Both the position numbers and the translations under genes were made by a program. DNA of 64,000 nt. Source: Saururus chinensis (lineage: Eukaryota; Streptophyta; Magnoliopsida; Piperales; Saururaceae). Below the pieces are notes generated by a model. That model did not search any database, was not told the DNA's origin, and saw only the letters and a program-made list of their open reading frames with translations. Shown in pieces: positions 34,020 to 44,972 of this stretch (position 1 is the first letter of the stretch; every line of letters begins with the position of its first letter). Where the stretch lies: positions 7,305,001-7,369,000 of the forward strand of contig CP141147.1 of the NCBI GenBank assembly GCA_035235625.1, given 5' to 3'.

Positions 34020-34355
34020 TTAAATGCCCCAGATTTTGTCATTCTAAAGGACAAAATCAACTTCAAAGCCACTCACTTCAGCTGAAAACTTAAACAATGC
34101 CAAGTTAGGTGGTTTCATCCTTCTGAAGGACGAAATCGCTCTAAAGAGGATTTCGTTCCTCATAAGGACGAGACAATTTAAAAAATGATTTTGTCATTCT
34201 CAAGGATGAAATCTATTTTTTTTTTAAAAAAAAGACATGCAAGAGGCACTAGTGCTTGCCTGGCACCTACGTGGCCAAAATGAACACCATTTTGGGAATT
34301 ATTTTCCTCTCTCCACTATTTTGGTAAATATTTTTTTAATATTATTTATATAATT

Positions 34356-34628
34356 TTCCTATATAAATATTAAAAAATTCAAAAATAAACTTCTCAAATA
34401 TAATATATTTTACTTAATATTTATTATTTTTATAAATAATAAATTAATAGTAAAATAATAAATAAAATTCCCCTACTTTATCTCCAGTCCTCCTCAGAGC
34501 TGAGGCTCATGTTTATGTGCGTAAGTTTGTGAGAGATAGAAAGAGAGAGAGAGAGAGATGAGGAGCTAGAGAGAGAAGAAAGAGGAGAGAGGGATAGGAG
34601 AGAGAGAGAGATAAAGGAGAGAGTGTGG
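34356..34628. repeat. CACTA-type subterminal array: AT-rich spacer and GA tract
   Basis: 34365-34430 matches 58400-58470 (AAATATAATATATTTTA then CTTAATATTTA). It is followed by CAGAGCTGAGGCTCATG and a GA tract (34540-34628). The same unit layout recurs at 36420-36705, 49827-49950 and 58380-58925. Confidence 0.6.
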
Positions 34629-36061
34629 TGATAAGTACGAAATATATATCTATTTTATATGCCTTTTTACCTTATTTGTTAGTGTAAATTAGGTTAATTT
34701 AGAGTTAGATATATATTATATAAATTAAGATAGATATTAGTATTTTAATTTTATTATTAATAATTTTAGGAGTTATTAGTAGTTTTAGAATGTATTTGAA
34801 TCAAGTTGAGATCTTAATTATATTCTACATGTCTAAAATGTGATGTTTTAATGCTTTGTAGGTAAAATGCGCTTATTGAAGTACTTGGGCGATGTTTGGA
34901 ATAATTCAAAATATTCTTAACATGCTGTAAAGTGATTTGGACAACTTTTCGGAGTTATAAACAAGTTGGAAATTAATATGGACATGAAAGAAAGAGCTTA
35001 ATGAACAGAAAACAGACTGTCCAAAAAAACTGTCCAGATTGCAGAAACAGTGTAGCCGTTTGAACGGGCATGTAGGGTGTTAGAACGGGATAACATGATT
35101 TTGATGCAAAATGCAATATAAGCGTTCAAACAGGCATGCAGGGCATTCGAACGGCATAACGTGCAATTTCCTTATTTTAATCAATTTCGAGTTTTTTTCA
35201 TATTGGACTCCTTACGGATCTTATGCCTATATAAAGACATATTTAGCACGAAATTAGAGGTTAACAAGTAGATTTTCTGAAGAGAAGAAGGAAGAAGAAG
35301 ATGGAGAAGAACTCAAAACTTTCAATGGAGATTCAAGTGCTTTCTTCTACCATGGAAGGCTAAACTTTTCTTTTACTTAGGAGTTGATGAAACTATAGAT
35401 AAGTTTCAGTTTCTTTTCTTTTTAATTTAGATCTCAGTTGTGAATTATGACAATTGTATGATAAGGATTTCCTTTTTAATGGAAGAGTTTTTCATGTTTA
35501 TTCAAATCTATGTTGATTTATTGTCTTGTAGATGATAGATTGATGTAGTTTTGATATTTACATCAATTCTAATTTCTGTGATTTAGATGAGATGGTCATA
35601 CAATAGTTTTAATGTTCAGATAATTAAGAACTTGGATGAGTTATACTAAGATTAGACGGGTCATGCCTATAGCTATTTAGTGTAGATGATTCGTGCTATT
35701 GTCGAAGATAGTTCATGCCATAGAAATTAATTAATGATTCTTTCTGAAGTAATTCTAGCTTGTAGCTGAGAATACTTGTTCATATTCACACTAGATTTAG
35801 ATTAAAAGTTAAGGAATTATTATGGTTCTATAGTGGATTCGATTTCCTAAGTAAATTCCATCATATTAATCTCTACCTTTTAAAATAGTTTAATTTTTTC
35901 TTTTGCTTAATTAAAGTTTATGTTCTTTTTAGTTTTCAATCAGTAAATTCCTCTCTAGATTTAGTAATTATTCATCCATCCCTGAGGTTCGACAACCCTT
36001 AAATACTCATCCTAGTACAATTACCTTGTATACTTGCAAAGGGTTTAATTATAAACGATCA
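34629..36061 (+). mobile_element. Solo LTR, family B, 1433 bp
   Basis: Starts TGATAAGTACG, ends ATAAACGATCA, flanked by a perfect 5-bp duplication TGTGG (34624-34628 and 36062-36066). Collinear with 8479-9844. Inserted into a GA tract. No internal retroviral sequence remains, so it is a solo LTR. Confidence 0.9.
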
Positions 36062-36066
36062 TGTGG

Positions 36067-36705
36067 CGAGAGAGGAAAGAGAGTGAGGAGAGAGAGATAG
36101 GAGAGAGAGTGTAGAGAGAGAGAGGAGAGGAGGTTAGAGAGGATAGAGTGTAGGGAGAGGTTAGAGAGAGAAGGTGAGGAGAGAGAGAGGAGAGAGAGGG
36201 AGGAAAGAGAGAGGTATAAGTGTATTTTTTAATTATATCTTATGTTTTAAAAATAATAAAATAAATTTAATAGTGACCCTTAGTATAAAGCGTCACTACT
36301 ACCCTAGGTATTAGCAACGCTTAGTCATAAGTGTCACAACTAACTATGGTAGTAGCAACGCTTTATCCTAAGCGTCGCTAATAAATTTATTTTATTTGAT
36401 ATTTTATCATTTTTAAAATATAAGATGTAATTAAAAAATCCAAAAAATTAAAATTAAATTCCTCTACTCTCTCCCCTTTCGTCCTCGGAGCCGAGGCTCA
36501 CGTTGACACACGTGGGAGAGAGAGGGTAGAGAGAGAATGAAGAGAGAGAGTGTGTGTAGAGAGAGGAGAGAGAGAGTGAGTGAGGCGAGAGAGAGAGGAG
36601 AGGATGAGAGAGAGAAGGTAGATAGAGAGAAGAGAGAGGGTAGAGAGAGAGAGATGAGAGAGAGGAGAAAGAGAGAGGGTAGAGAGAAAGAGAGATGAGA
36701 GAGAG
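36067..36705. repeat. CACTA-type subterminal array: GA tracts and AGCGTCGCTA palindromes
   Basis: GA tracts at 36067-36215 and 36505-36705 enclose AT-rich DNA with AAGCGTCACTACTACC, TAGCAACGCTT and AAGCGTCGCTAATAAA. CGGAGCCGAGGCTCACG near 36486 repeats a word found at 34490 and 49890. The Ser/Leu-rich open frames on the minus strand are translations of the GA tract, not genes. Confidence 0.75.
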
Positions 36706-38360
36706 TGTAACAACCCTCGATTTTTGGAGTAAAAGTAAACAATTTTTGAAAACGTAACAAAATTTAATTACAATTGCCAAGGATCACCGTGTACTAAAAC
36801 AATAATTACAACACACTTTGTATTATACAAAGATTTCCAAAATTGGGCATCACATGCCTTTATACATCAGTCAATACAAAATTTATATAAAGTACAAAAA
36901 CAGTAGAGGAACTGTAATTTAAGGAAACCCTTCATCGACTCCTTCAGATTCGAGTGATACTCTTGAAGAATCTGAGGGTGGGTGAGTAAATTCATACTCA
37001 GTAGGTCGAATTAAGTTCTAAGAATATGCTTCGTCCACGTAAGAAAATATTGTGCCATCTTTCTTTCGACATCATTCAGAATTTAATAAAAGTCTAAAAA
37101 CACGATCACAGAATGTCGCGATACAAGACGACTTACACCCGTGCTCATGGGGCAACAAGAGACGGAAGGAAAGAAATTTACCCATGATATCCCAGTCATG
37201 TGCGCACCGGATGCCTAATTTGGTGGTATCCAGAATAATCATAACAATCCTTAGTTCCGAGGAACTGAGAATTATCCAGAGGGTATGATTACCCAAAACT
37301 CGGAGAAATTTTCAAAAAGAGGAGATGATTTTAAAGACAGAGTTTTGTTTTTATAAAAGTAGCAGAAAACTTTCAGTAAAACTTTGGCGAGTCAAAATCT
37401 CAGCATACGATTAGAATTTAAAGCTACCTACCTATAACACGTGCAAAATATAATGTAATCTCCTCATAGAGTAAAGAAAGTCCCTCCTTCATATATCAGC
37501 TTTCGAGTGAGAATTTCGGCAAAATAACCACTCCAACGTGTAGAACACCCTTGATTTAGTAGGGTAGGGCTTTGGAATAGGCTAAAAAGGGTTTGAAACA
37601 GTCCGAAAATAGTAAAAAGAAGAAAGGGGAAGATTAGGGAAGGGGTACATTTTTCGAGGTCTTAGAGGGGTCATCTTGAGAAAATAATCCTTCTCGTGCA
37701 TAGAGCACCCTTGATTTAGTAGGAAACAGATATTGGATCACGTAATTCGGACTTAAAATGGGTTAGAAGGAGCAAAAATAGTGAACTGGGTTTTGTTGAA
37801 AAAGAATGGCCGGAATGGTTATTTATAGGGGAGGAGGGCGGTGGTTTCCGGCGGCACCGCCGCCAAAACTGGCAGGCACCCATCAGAGCAGCCACCGAAA
37901 TTGGCTAGCGCCCACTGGCGCCGCCGATTTTAGCGGGCGCACGTGATGAACGTGAGTGACGCATGTGTTCGGCGTGCACCGCATGGCTGACCCACGCGCC
38001 ACGCCGCGCCGAGCTGCGCTATGCCGCACCGAGCCGACCAATAATATATTTTATTTATTTTTATTTCTTTAAAATTTTAAATAATCGTAACTCCCTATCC
38101 TGAACTCGGTTTTGTGCGTTCTTGGTACTGTTGAGCTCGTATTGACAAGCCCTACAAGACTAGACCACTTATGAACCAGTTTACCAGTATTTTAAAAGTG
38201 GGTCCCACCATTTAGAGCACGCTTCTCGAGGTCATAACTTTTGTTCCTGACCTCTGATTTACACGATTTATTACTTGTTACGCTCGTCTCAATGAGTTCT
38301 AACTGATCTTAAGAAATTATAAATATTAAAGAGAACGTGTTAGAAATTAGGGTTATTACA
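36706..38360 (-). repeat. 3' LTR of the Tekay-type element
   Basis: TGTAACAACC..GGTTATTACA on the + strand, 1655 bases, with TG..CA ends. GC-rich stretch 37850-38030 (GGCGGGCACC-type words) is shared with the LTR at 4349. Confidence 0.92.
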
Positions 38361-38363
38361 ATC

Positions 38364-38378
38364 TACCCCCCTTAGAGG
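38364..38378 (-). other. Polypurine tract of the Tekay-type element
   Basis: Minus strand AAGGGGGGTAG immediately before the 3' LTR, the usual plus-strand primer of plant Ty3/gypsy elements. Confidence 0.8.
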
Positions 38379-38399
38379 AATTTTGTCCTCGAAATTTGA

Positions 38400-39508
38400 G
38401 TCATTCACTCGTTGAATAACTCAGGGTACTTCTTCTTTATTTCGCTCTCTAGCTCCCAAGTGGCTTCTTTCGAGGAATGATACTGCCATAGCACTTTGAC
38501 TAAGGGATTCCTTTTTGTCTTCAAGATATGTTCCTTATGATCCAAAATTTTAACTGGTTTTTCTTCGAATGATAAGTCTGGCTTGAGAGTAATTAAATTC
38601 TGATCAAGAACATGAGAGGAGTCTCAGATGTATTTCCTAAGCATGGATATGTGAAATACATTGTGGACATTGTCGAGTTGTGGAGGCAAGGCTAATCTGT
38701 AGGCCACAGCTCCTACTTTGTCCAAAATTTCAAACGGTCCTACGAAGCGAGGACTTAGTTTGCCTTTAATTCCAAATCTCATGACTCCTCGGGTTGGCAA
38801 AACTTTTAGTAATACTTGATCTCCCATGCTAAAGTCGATATCTTTCCATCTCTGATCAGCATAACTCTTTTGAAGACTCTGGGATGCCATTAGGTGATGC
38901 TTGACAAGTTTCGCCTTATCTGCACATTGTTGCAGAAGTTTAGACTTAATCAATCTTCATTCTCCTACTTCATTCCAACACGTCGGCGATCGGCAAGGTC
39001 ATCCATACAATGCCTCATAGGGTGCCATGCCTATACTGCCATGATAATTATTGTTGTAGGCGAACTCGACTAGTGGTAAATGTTCGTCCCAGTTACCCTT
39101 CCAATCCATTGTGCAAGCCCGTAACATATCTTCCAAAGTTTGAATAGTTATTTCTGATTGTTCATCTATTTGTGGGTGGAAAGCAGTGCTGAACTTAAGA
39201 TTTGTGCCTAATTCTTCTTGAAATCCTTGTTAAAACTTGGAAGTAAATCGACTATCCTGATCTGAGATGATTGATAGCGGAATCCCATGCCAACTCACAA
39301 TTTCCTTCGCGTATAATTTTGCCAAAGAACTTAAGGATTGTTTTTTTTCTTAACGGAAGAAAATGTGCACTCTTTGTGGTCAGTCCACGATCATCCAAAT
39401 GGATTCATGGCCTTATGAAGTTCTGGGTAGTGCCAAAACAAAATCCATAGTAATGTGTTCCCACTTCCACTCGGGGATTTCAATCATTTGGAGGTACCCT
39501 AAAGGTTT
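38400..39508 (-). mobile_element. Integrase core/C-terminus and chromodomain region
   Basis: Minus strand: KLSPRFVGPFEILDKVGAVA and YRLALPPQLDNVHNVFHISM, the GPF/Y integrase tail, then VLWQYHSSKEATWELESEI and KKYPELF, a chromodomain of the Tekay/Del clade that is thought to steer integration to chromatin. Fossil copy. Confidence 0.85.
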
Positions 39509-40600
39509 TTAGTGTTTGGCTTTAACTTTCTGACAAGTTAAGCATCTCAAAATATATTCTCCTATATCCTTCTTCATTCCATTCCACCAAAAACTTCTTT
39601 TTAAATCTTGATACATTTTTGTTCCTCCTAGGTGGATGGTATATCGAGAATGATGTGCTTCATGTAATAGGTCTTCCCTTAGCTCAGGAATTTTGGGTAT
39701 TACTAACCATCCTCGAAATTGAATACCTCCATTGGAGCCCTGGGTGAAGTCAGATCTTTCGAGCAAAGTTTGCATTTGTTTGCTACCTTTCTGACCTTCA
39801 AGAATACGCTCAACTAGCACTGATTTTACTTCTAGGTTGGCAATGAAAGATTTCTTATTTCCAGATTGTAGCTCGGGTTGGAAACTTATTGTTTCTTCCA
39901 ATAGTTTCCACTCCTTAATAAGCATGAAGGCTAATCCCCCAGATTTACAACTTAAAGCATCAGCTACTACGTTGGCTTTTCCAGGATGATACTTGATAAA
40001 AAAGTCATAATCCTTAAGATATTCGATCCACCATCTTTGCCTCATATTAAGATCACTTTGTGAAAATATATACTTTAAACTTTGATGATCGGTGAAGACT
40101 TCAAACATTTCCCCATATAGATAGTGCCTCCATTTTTTTAATGCAAAAACTACCGCTGCTAATTCCAAATCATGAGTAGGGTAGTTACCTTCATGTTTCT
40201 TTAATTGTCATGAAGCATATGCTATCACTTTTCCGTCTTGCATTAATACGCATCCTAAACCTCTTTTAGAAGCATCGTTGTACACGACAAAACCTCCACT
40301 GCCAGTCAGCAATGCCAAAACAGGTGCAGTTGTTAATTTTTTCTTCAATTCTAAAAAACTCTGTTCGCAAGTTTCATCCCAAACAAATTTAACTCCCTTC
40401 CTTGTTAATTTTGTCAAGGGCAAGGCAATGCTTGAAAATCCATGGATGAATCTTCGGTAATAACCCGCAAGGCCTAAGAAGCTCCGAATTTCTGTTACTG
40501 TCTTTGGCCTTTCCCATTTGATGACAACTTCTATTTTGGTCGGGTCCACTGATACTCCATTCCTCGAAACGACATGACCTAAGAAGACTACTTGTTCCAT
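39509..40600 (-). mobile_element. RNase H and integrase zinc-binding region
   Basis: [19 protein letters not shown] and [12 protein letters not shown] are the Ty3 RNase H signature. [20 protein letters not shown] with CLTCQKVK is the integrase HHCC finger. Fossil copy. Confidence 0.88.
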
Positions 40601-41335
40601 CCAAAATTCACACTTGCTAAACTTGGCGTATAGCTTATGATCCCTCAGCGTTTGCAGAATTACTTGTAAATGTACTCAGTGTTCTTCTAAGCTACTAGAG
40701 TAGATGAGGATGTCATCGACATACAATCACAAACTTGTCTAGAAAGGGCTAAAAAACTCTATTCATGAGATCCATGAAAGCGGCCGGGCCATTTGTTAAA
40801 CCAAATGGTATTACCAAAAACTCATAGTGGCCATACCGGGTACGGAAAGTTGTCTTAGAGATATCCCCATCTTGTATCCTCAACTGATGATAACCTGACC
40901 GCAGATCTATTTTGGAGAAAACTTTGGCCGTCTGTAATTGATCGAATAAGTCATCTATACGAGGCAAGAGATACTTGTTCTTTATGGTGATGGCATTGAG
41001 AAGTCGGTAGTCAATGCATAACCTCAACGACTCGTCTTTCTTTCTCACAAATAGGACGGGTGCTCCCCAAGGAGAGACTCTGGGTCGTATAAATCATTTC
41101 TCAAGCAATTCCTGCAATTGACTTTTAACTCTTTTAACTCCGTAGGAGACACGCGGCAAGGTGCCTTAGAGATAGGACTTGTTCCTGGCATCAACTCGAT
41201 AGAAAAATCTATCTCTCTTTTTGGTGGCAGGCCAGAGAGAACATCAGGAAAAACGTCAGAGAAGTCTTGAACTACTTCAATATTTTCCAACTTAATCATT
41301 GAAGCCTCTCTAGTTTCCACACTAGCAAGATAAGC
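40601..41335 (-). mobile_element. Reverse transcriptase region
   Basis: Minus strand: [54 protein letters not shown] and [18 protein letters not shown] are the classic Ty3/gypsy reverse transcriptase blocks. Fossil copy. Confidence 0.88.
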
Positions 41336-42842
41336 CTAACATCCTTTAGTTAAAAGCCGACGAGCTTTGACTGTCGAGATGATACATGGCTTGGAATGAT
41401 CCTTAAGTCCATAAAAAGTAAAACTCCTTCCGCCTTGTTCAAAGATCATCTTCTTCTGTTTACAGTCTACTAATGCCCCAATATCGGCTAACCAATCCAT
41501 ACCTAATATGACATCGAAGTCGATCATATTTAGGAGAATAAGGTCGGCCTCCCACTGACGTTTCTTTAAGGAGACAGGTACCCCTTGAAGAAATTTACGG
41601 GCTAGAAACGATTTTCCCATTGGGGTGGACACTTTTAAGACATATCCTAAATTTAAAATAGGATAGCCAATACTTGAAGCAAAATCGAACGATATGAAAG
41701 AATGTGTCGACCCTAGATCTATCAAGATTTTTGCTATTTTATCAAAGACCAAAAGTGTACCTTGAATGACTGCGGTCGACGCTTGAGCTTCCTTAGCAGT
41801 AATTGCGAAGACCCGCCCTTGAGCTTTTGGTTTCTGCTCTAGTTTTGATTCTTCTTGCATTTTCCTCTTTGGGCAGTCTCTAATCCGATGGCCACGTTCA
41901 CCACAAGAAAAGCACTTTCCTTCGGTAGGATGGATTTTATTGCATTGAGGACATTTTTCTAACTTCCTTTCTCCCCTTAATTGTGAAGGTGGTTCTGAGG
42001 GCTTTTGAAACTTACAATTATTCTAATTGTTAAACGTGAGCTTCCTTTTCCTTTCATCGGGTCGGAAACTATTATTTTGTCCTCAATCTTTACGTCCGAC
42101 CACACATTCCATGTAATCTTGCTCTAGGATAGAGGCTAGTTCTACTGCTTTGGCAAAAGTTGTGGGTTGATGGCCAATAATTCTTCCTCTTAATCCATTA
42201 TTTAGGCCCCTCACGAACTTCCATGCTTTCTTTAACTCTGTCGTACAGTAGGCCGGGGCAAAACGTTGTAATTGTATGAATTTATTCTTGTACTGAATCA
42301 CCGTTAACACTCCTTGTTGTAGGTCTAGAAACTCCTTTTCCTTCCTTTCTTGGACGTGAGGAGGAAAACATTTATCGTATAGTACTTCTTTAAATTCCTC
42401 CCACTTAACATGATAACCATCTAGGAAGAAATTTCTTTCTGTTGAAGGCCACTAGAAAGCAGCTTTGCCAGTCATAGAGACAGTGGCTAGTGGCACCTTA
42501 CGATCATCGGGGATCTTCATTGCTTTAAAAATCCATTTGACCTCAAAGGTCCACCTTTCAGCAGCCTCAGGGGGGGTCTTCCCTCGTAAACGCTGGTGCA
42601 AGCTTCTTAAAACGTTCCAACAGATTATCCTTTTCACTGTGGATATTATCTCCCGAACTAGTCGAATGATTGGAATGATTCAATTGGAAACCTTCAGCCT
42701 GAAGATGTCGAGTCATTCTTTACATTAATAAGTCCAAGAAGTGTGTCATAGGATCTCCCGTTTTCAAAGTGACCAGCATAGTAACATCTGGTGGAGTTGA
42801 GCTACTTGCCGGTTGAGCATCGCTACCACTAACGTGCGTCAT
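41336..42842 (-). mobile_element. Gag and protease region
   Basis: Gag begins near 42842 (MTHVSGSDAQPASSSTPPDV) and shows the retrotransposon gag helix region (FIQLQRFAPAYCTTELKKAW) and a CCHC knuckle CFSCGERGHRIRDC near 41890. Protease: KILIDLGSTHSFISFDFAS and GMDWLADIGALVDC. Fossil copy. Confidence 0.85.
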
Positions 42843-43637
42843 CTAAACATGGATTAATAACATCAAGATCTTTAAATAAAAACAAGCCTAATACATAGCA
42901 ACTTTGTAGTGTAATTACATCACTCAAAAGGTACGTTAACTATTTACATAATAAAACCACTCTTAGTACACATCAAAATTGTTCCTACAGAACTATTTAC
43001 TCGAGATATTTACAACCTTCTTCTCTAAGTAATCAAGACTTTAGAGAGGAAAGGTCCTTGCTTTAGGGCACTCAAAGAAAAAGTGGGTCAAAAGTCCACA
43101 AAAGGTGCACCGCTCGGGCATTCCATGCCTTCCGGTTTCATTCCCTTTGAGGTGTCGCTGGACATCTTGCACTTCCACCCATTCGACCTCATGTGGGGGC
43201 AATTCATTCAGGTCAAAGTCCTTATTATACTAAGGGTTATCCTCGTTAGAATTTTTACCTTCTTCCTCTTCCAAGGAGGGGTCTACTTCAAACTCTTCTC
43301 CTAGAGTAGGCGAGTCCGGGATAACTATTATTTCGTCCACATCACTATTTGCAGGTGAATTAGGGACGTAAAAGACTTCAGAGTCCTCTGAGTCCAAAAT
43401 TTCAATGAGTGTTTTACCCTCATGGTACATACTCTTGCTACAACTTCCTTCCATTGGAAGCAGCAATTTATGAGTAGTAGAATGATAAAGATTCTTGACA
43501 GATATGTCTTATGCCTAAGCATCGACATCTGTTTTAGCTTCACATAAAAATTCATTAAGTAATTTCAAATAGGAAAATATATGGTAAAATACTAATAATT
43601 GTATTGATTGATTTAATTACTTTCTAGTAGACAGTAG
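42843..43637 (-). mobile_element. Long leader between primer-binding site and gag, with coding-like motifs
   Basis: About 800 bases on the minus strand. Translated motifs include acidic stretches TLIEILDSEDSE and EIIVIPDSPTLGEEF, the word FDLNELPP, and a second CCHC knuckle pattern CTFCGLLTHFFFEC near 43080. Such a leader is longer and more protein-like than a plain packaging leader. Confidence 0.5.
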
Positions 43638-43657
43638 AACCTTGGCTCTGATACCAA
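43638..43657 (-). other. Primer-binding site (initiator tRNA-Met)
   Basis: Minus strand TGGTATCAGAGCCAAGGTT just inside the 5' LTR, complementary to the 3' end of plant initiator tRNA-Met. Confidence 0.9.
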
Positions 43658-43658
43658 C

Positions 43659-44812
43659 TGTAACGACCCTCGATATTCAGAGTAAAAGAATTTTTTTTTT
43701 GAAAACGTAACAAAATTTAATTACAATTGCCAAGGATCACCGTGTACTAAAACAATAATTACAACATACTTTGTATTATACAAAGATTTCCAAAATTGGG
43801 CATCACATGCCTTTATACATCAGTCAATACAAAATTTACATAAAGTACAAAAATAGTACAAGAACTGTAATGTAAGGAAACCCTTCGTCGACTCCTTCAG
43901 ATTCGAGTGATACTCCTCCAGAATCTGAGGGTGGGTGAGTAAATTCATACTCAGTAGGTCAAATTAAGTTCTAAGAATATGCTTCGTGCACGTAAGAAAA
44001 TATCGTGCCATCTTTCTTTTGAAATCATTCAGAATGTAATAAAAGTCTAAAAACACGATCACATAATGTCGCGATACCAAACGACTTACACCCGCGCTCA
44101 TGGGGCAACAGGAGACGGAAGGAAAGAAATTTACCCATGATATCCCAGTCTTGTGCGTGTCAGATGCCAAATTTGGCAGTATCCAGAATCATCATAATAA
44201 TCCTTAGTTCCGAGGAACTGAGAATTATCCAGAGGGTACGCTTACCCAAAACTCGAAGAAATTTTTAAAAAGAGGAAATGATTTTAAAGATAGAGTTTTG
44301 TTTTTATAAAAGTAGCAAAAAACTTTCAGTAAAACTTTGGCGAGTCAAAATCTCGGCATACGATTAAAATTTAAAGCTACCTACCTGTAGCACGTGCAAA
44401 ATATAATGAAATCTCCTCGTAGAGTAAAGAAAGTCCCTCATTAAGATATCAGCCTTCGAGTGAGAATTTTGGCAAAATAACCACTCCAACGTATAGAACA
44501 CCCTTGATTTAGTGGGTTAGGGCTTTGGAACGGGCTAAAAAAGGTTTGAAACGGTCCAGAAATAGTAAAAAGAAGAAAGGTGAAGATTAGGGAAGGGTAC
44601 ATTTTTTGAGGTCTTAGAGGGGTCGCCTTGAGAAAATAACCCTTCTGGTGCGTAGAGCACCCTTGATTTAGTAGGAAACGGGTCTTAGATCACATAATTC
44701 GGACTTAAAATGGGTCAGAAGGAGCAAAAACAGTGAACTGGGTTTTGTTGAAAAAGAATGGCCGGAATGGCTATTTATAGGGGAGGAGGGCGGTGGTTTC
44801 CGGCGGCGCCAC
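43659..44812 (-). repeat. 5' LTR of the Tekay-type element (partial)
   Basis: Begins TGTAACGACCCTCGA on the + strand and is collinear with 36706-37855; beyond about 44812 it gives way to C-rich DNA. Confidence 0.85.
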
Positions 44813-44972
44813 CCCTCCCACCTATTCCTGCCCACCCCCCCCGGTGCTGGCCCCCCTCCCCCGGCGGCCTCCTTGCTCCCCCGGCAGCCCCCTCCCCGGC
44901 CGGCCCGGCCCTGCTCCCCCAATGGCCACCCCTCCCCCGGCGAGGCCCGGCCCTGCTCCCCCAGTGGCCACT
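44813..44972. repeat. C-rich tract, left part
   Basis: CCCC-rich DNA (GGCCCGGCCCTGCTCCCC twice) that continues at 49431 across the inserted LTR. Pro/Gly-rich open frames here are compositional. Confidence 0.7.

Larger units (their letters stand above)
27449..34355 (-). mobile_element. MULE (Mutator-like) transposon with long terminal inverted repeats, decayed
   Basis: Left end from GGAAATTTGTATAAATAATA (27449) and right end to TATTTATATAATTTTCC (34355) are inverted copies. Both continue inward through AAAATAATTC, AAAATGGTG, a CCACATAGG/CCACGTAGG word and many short palindromes of the type GATTTCGTCCTT/AAGGACGAAATC. The left repeat is longer (to about 28370) and contains an internal reversed piece (28020-28146). 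Minus-strand remnants inside encode a MULE transposase N-terminus (about 32564-32840), a catalytic-region motif (30240-30365), a CCHC knuckle (29690-29770) and a plant-mobile-domain tail (28570-29620). 30430-31830 looks like inserted LTR sequence. No clean 9-bp target duplication was found. Confidence 0.65.
36706..44812 (-). mobile_element. Ty3/gypsy chromovirus, Tekay-type, LTR retrotransposon (broken)
   Basis: Element on the minus strand: one LTR at 36706-38360 (3' LTR) and the other at about 43659-44812 (5' LTR, shorter). Primer-binding site next to 43659 is complementary to initiator tRNA-Met (TGGTATCAGAGCC). The polypurine tract lies beside 38361. Order gag, protease, reverse transcriptase, RNase H, integrase, chromodomain fits the chromoviruses; the C-terminal VLWQYHSSKEATWELESEI is Tekay-like. 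The two LTRs differ at roughly one base in twenty by eye, suggesting an insertion a few million years old. The coding region is broken in several places. It landed in a GA tract. Confidence 0.92.

Noticed and set aside
36454-36780. Overlapping Ser/Leu-rich open frames on the minus strand
   Set aside because: They are translations of a CT/GA tract in several frames at once; no gene-like composition.
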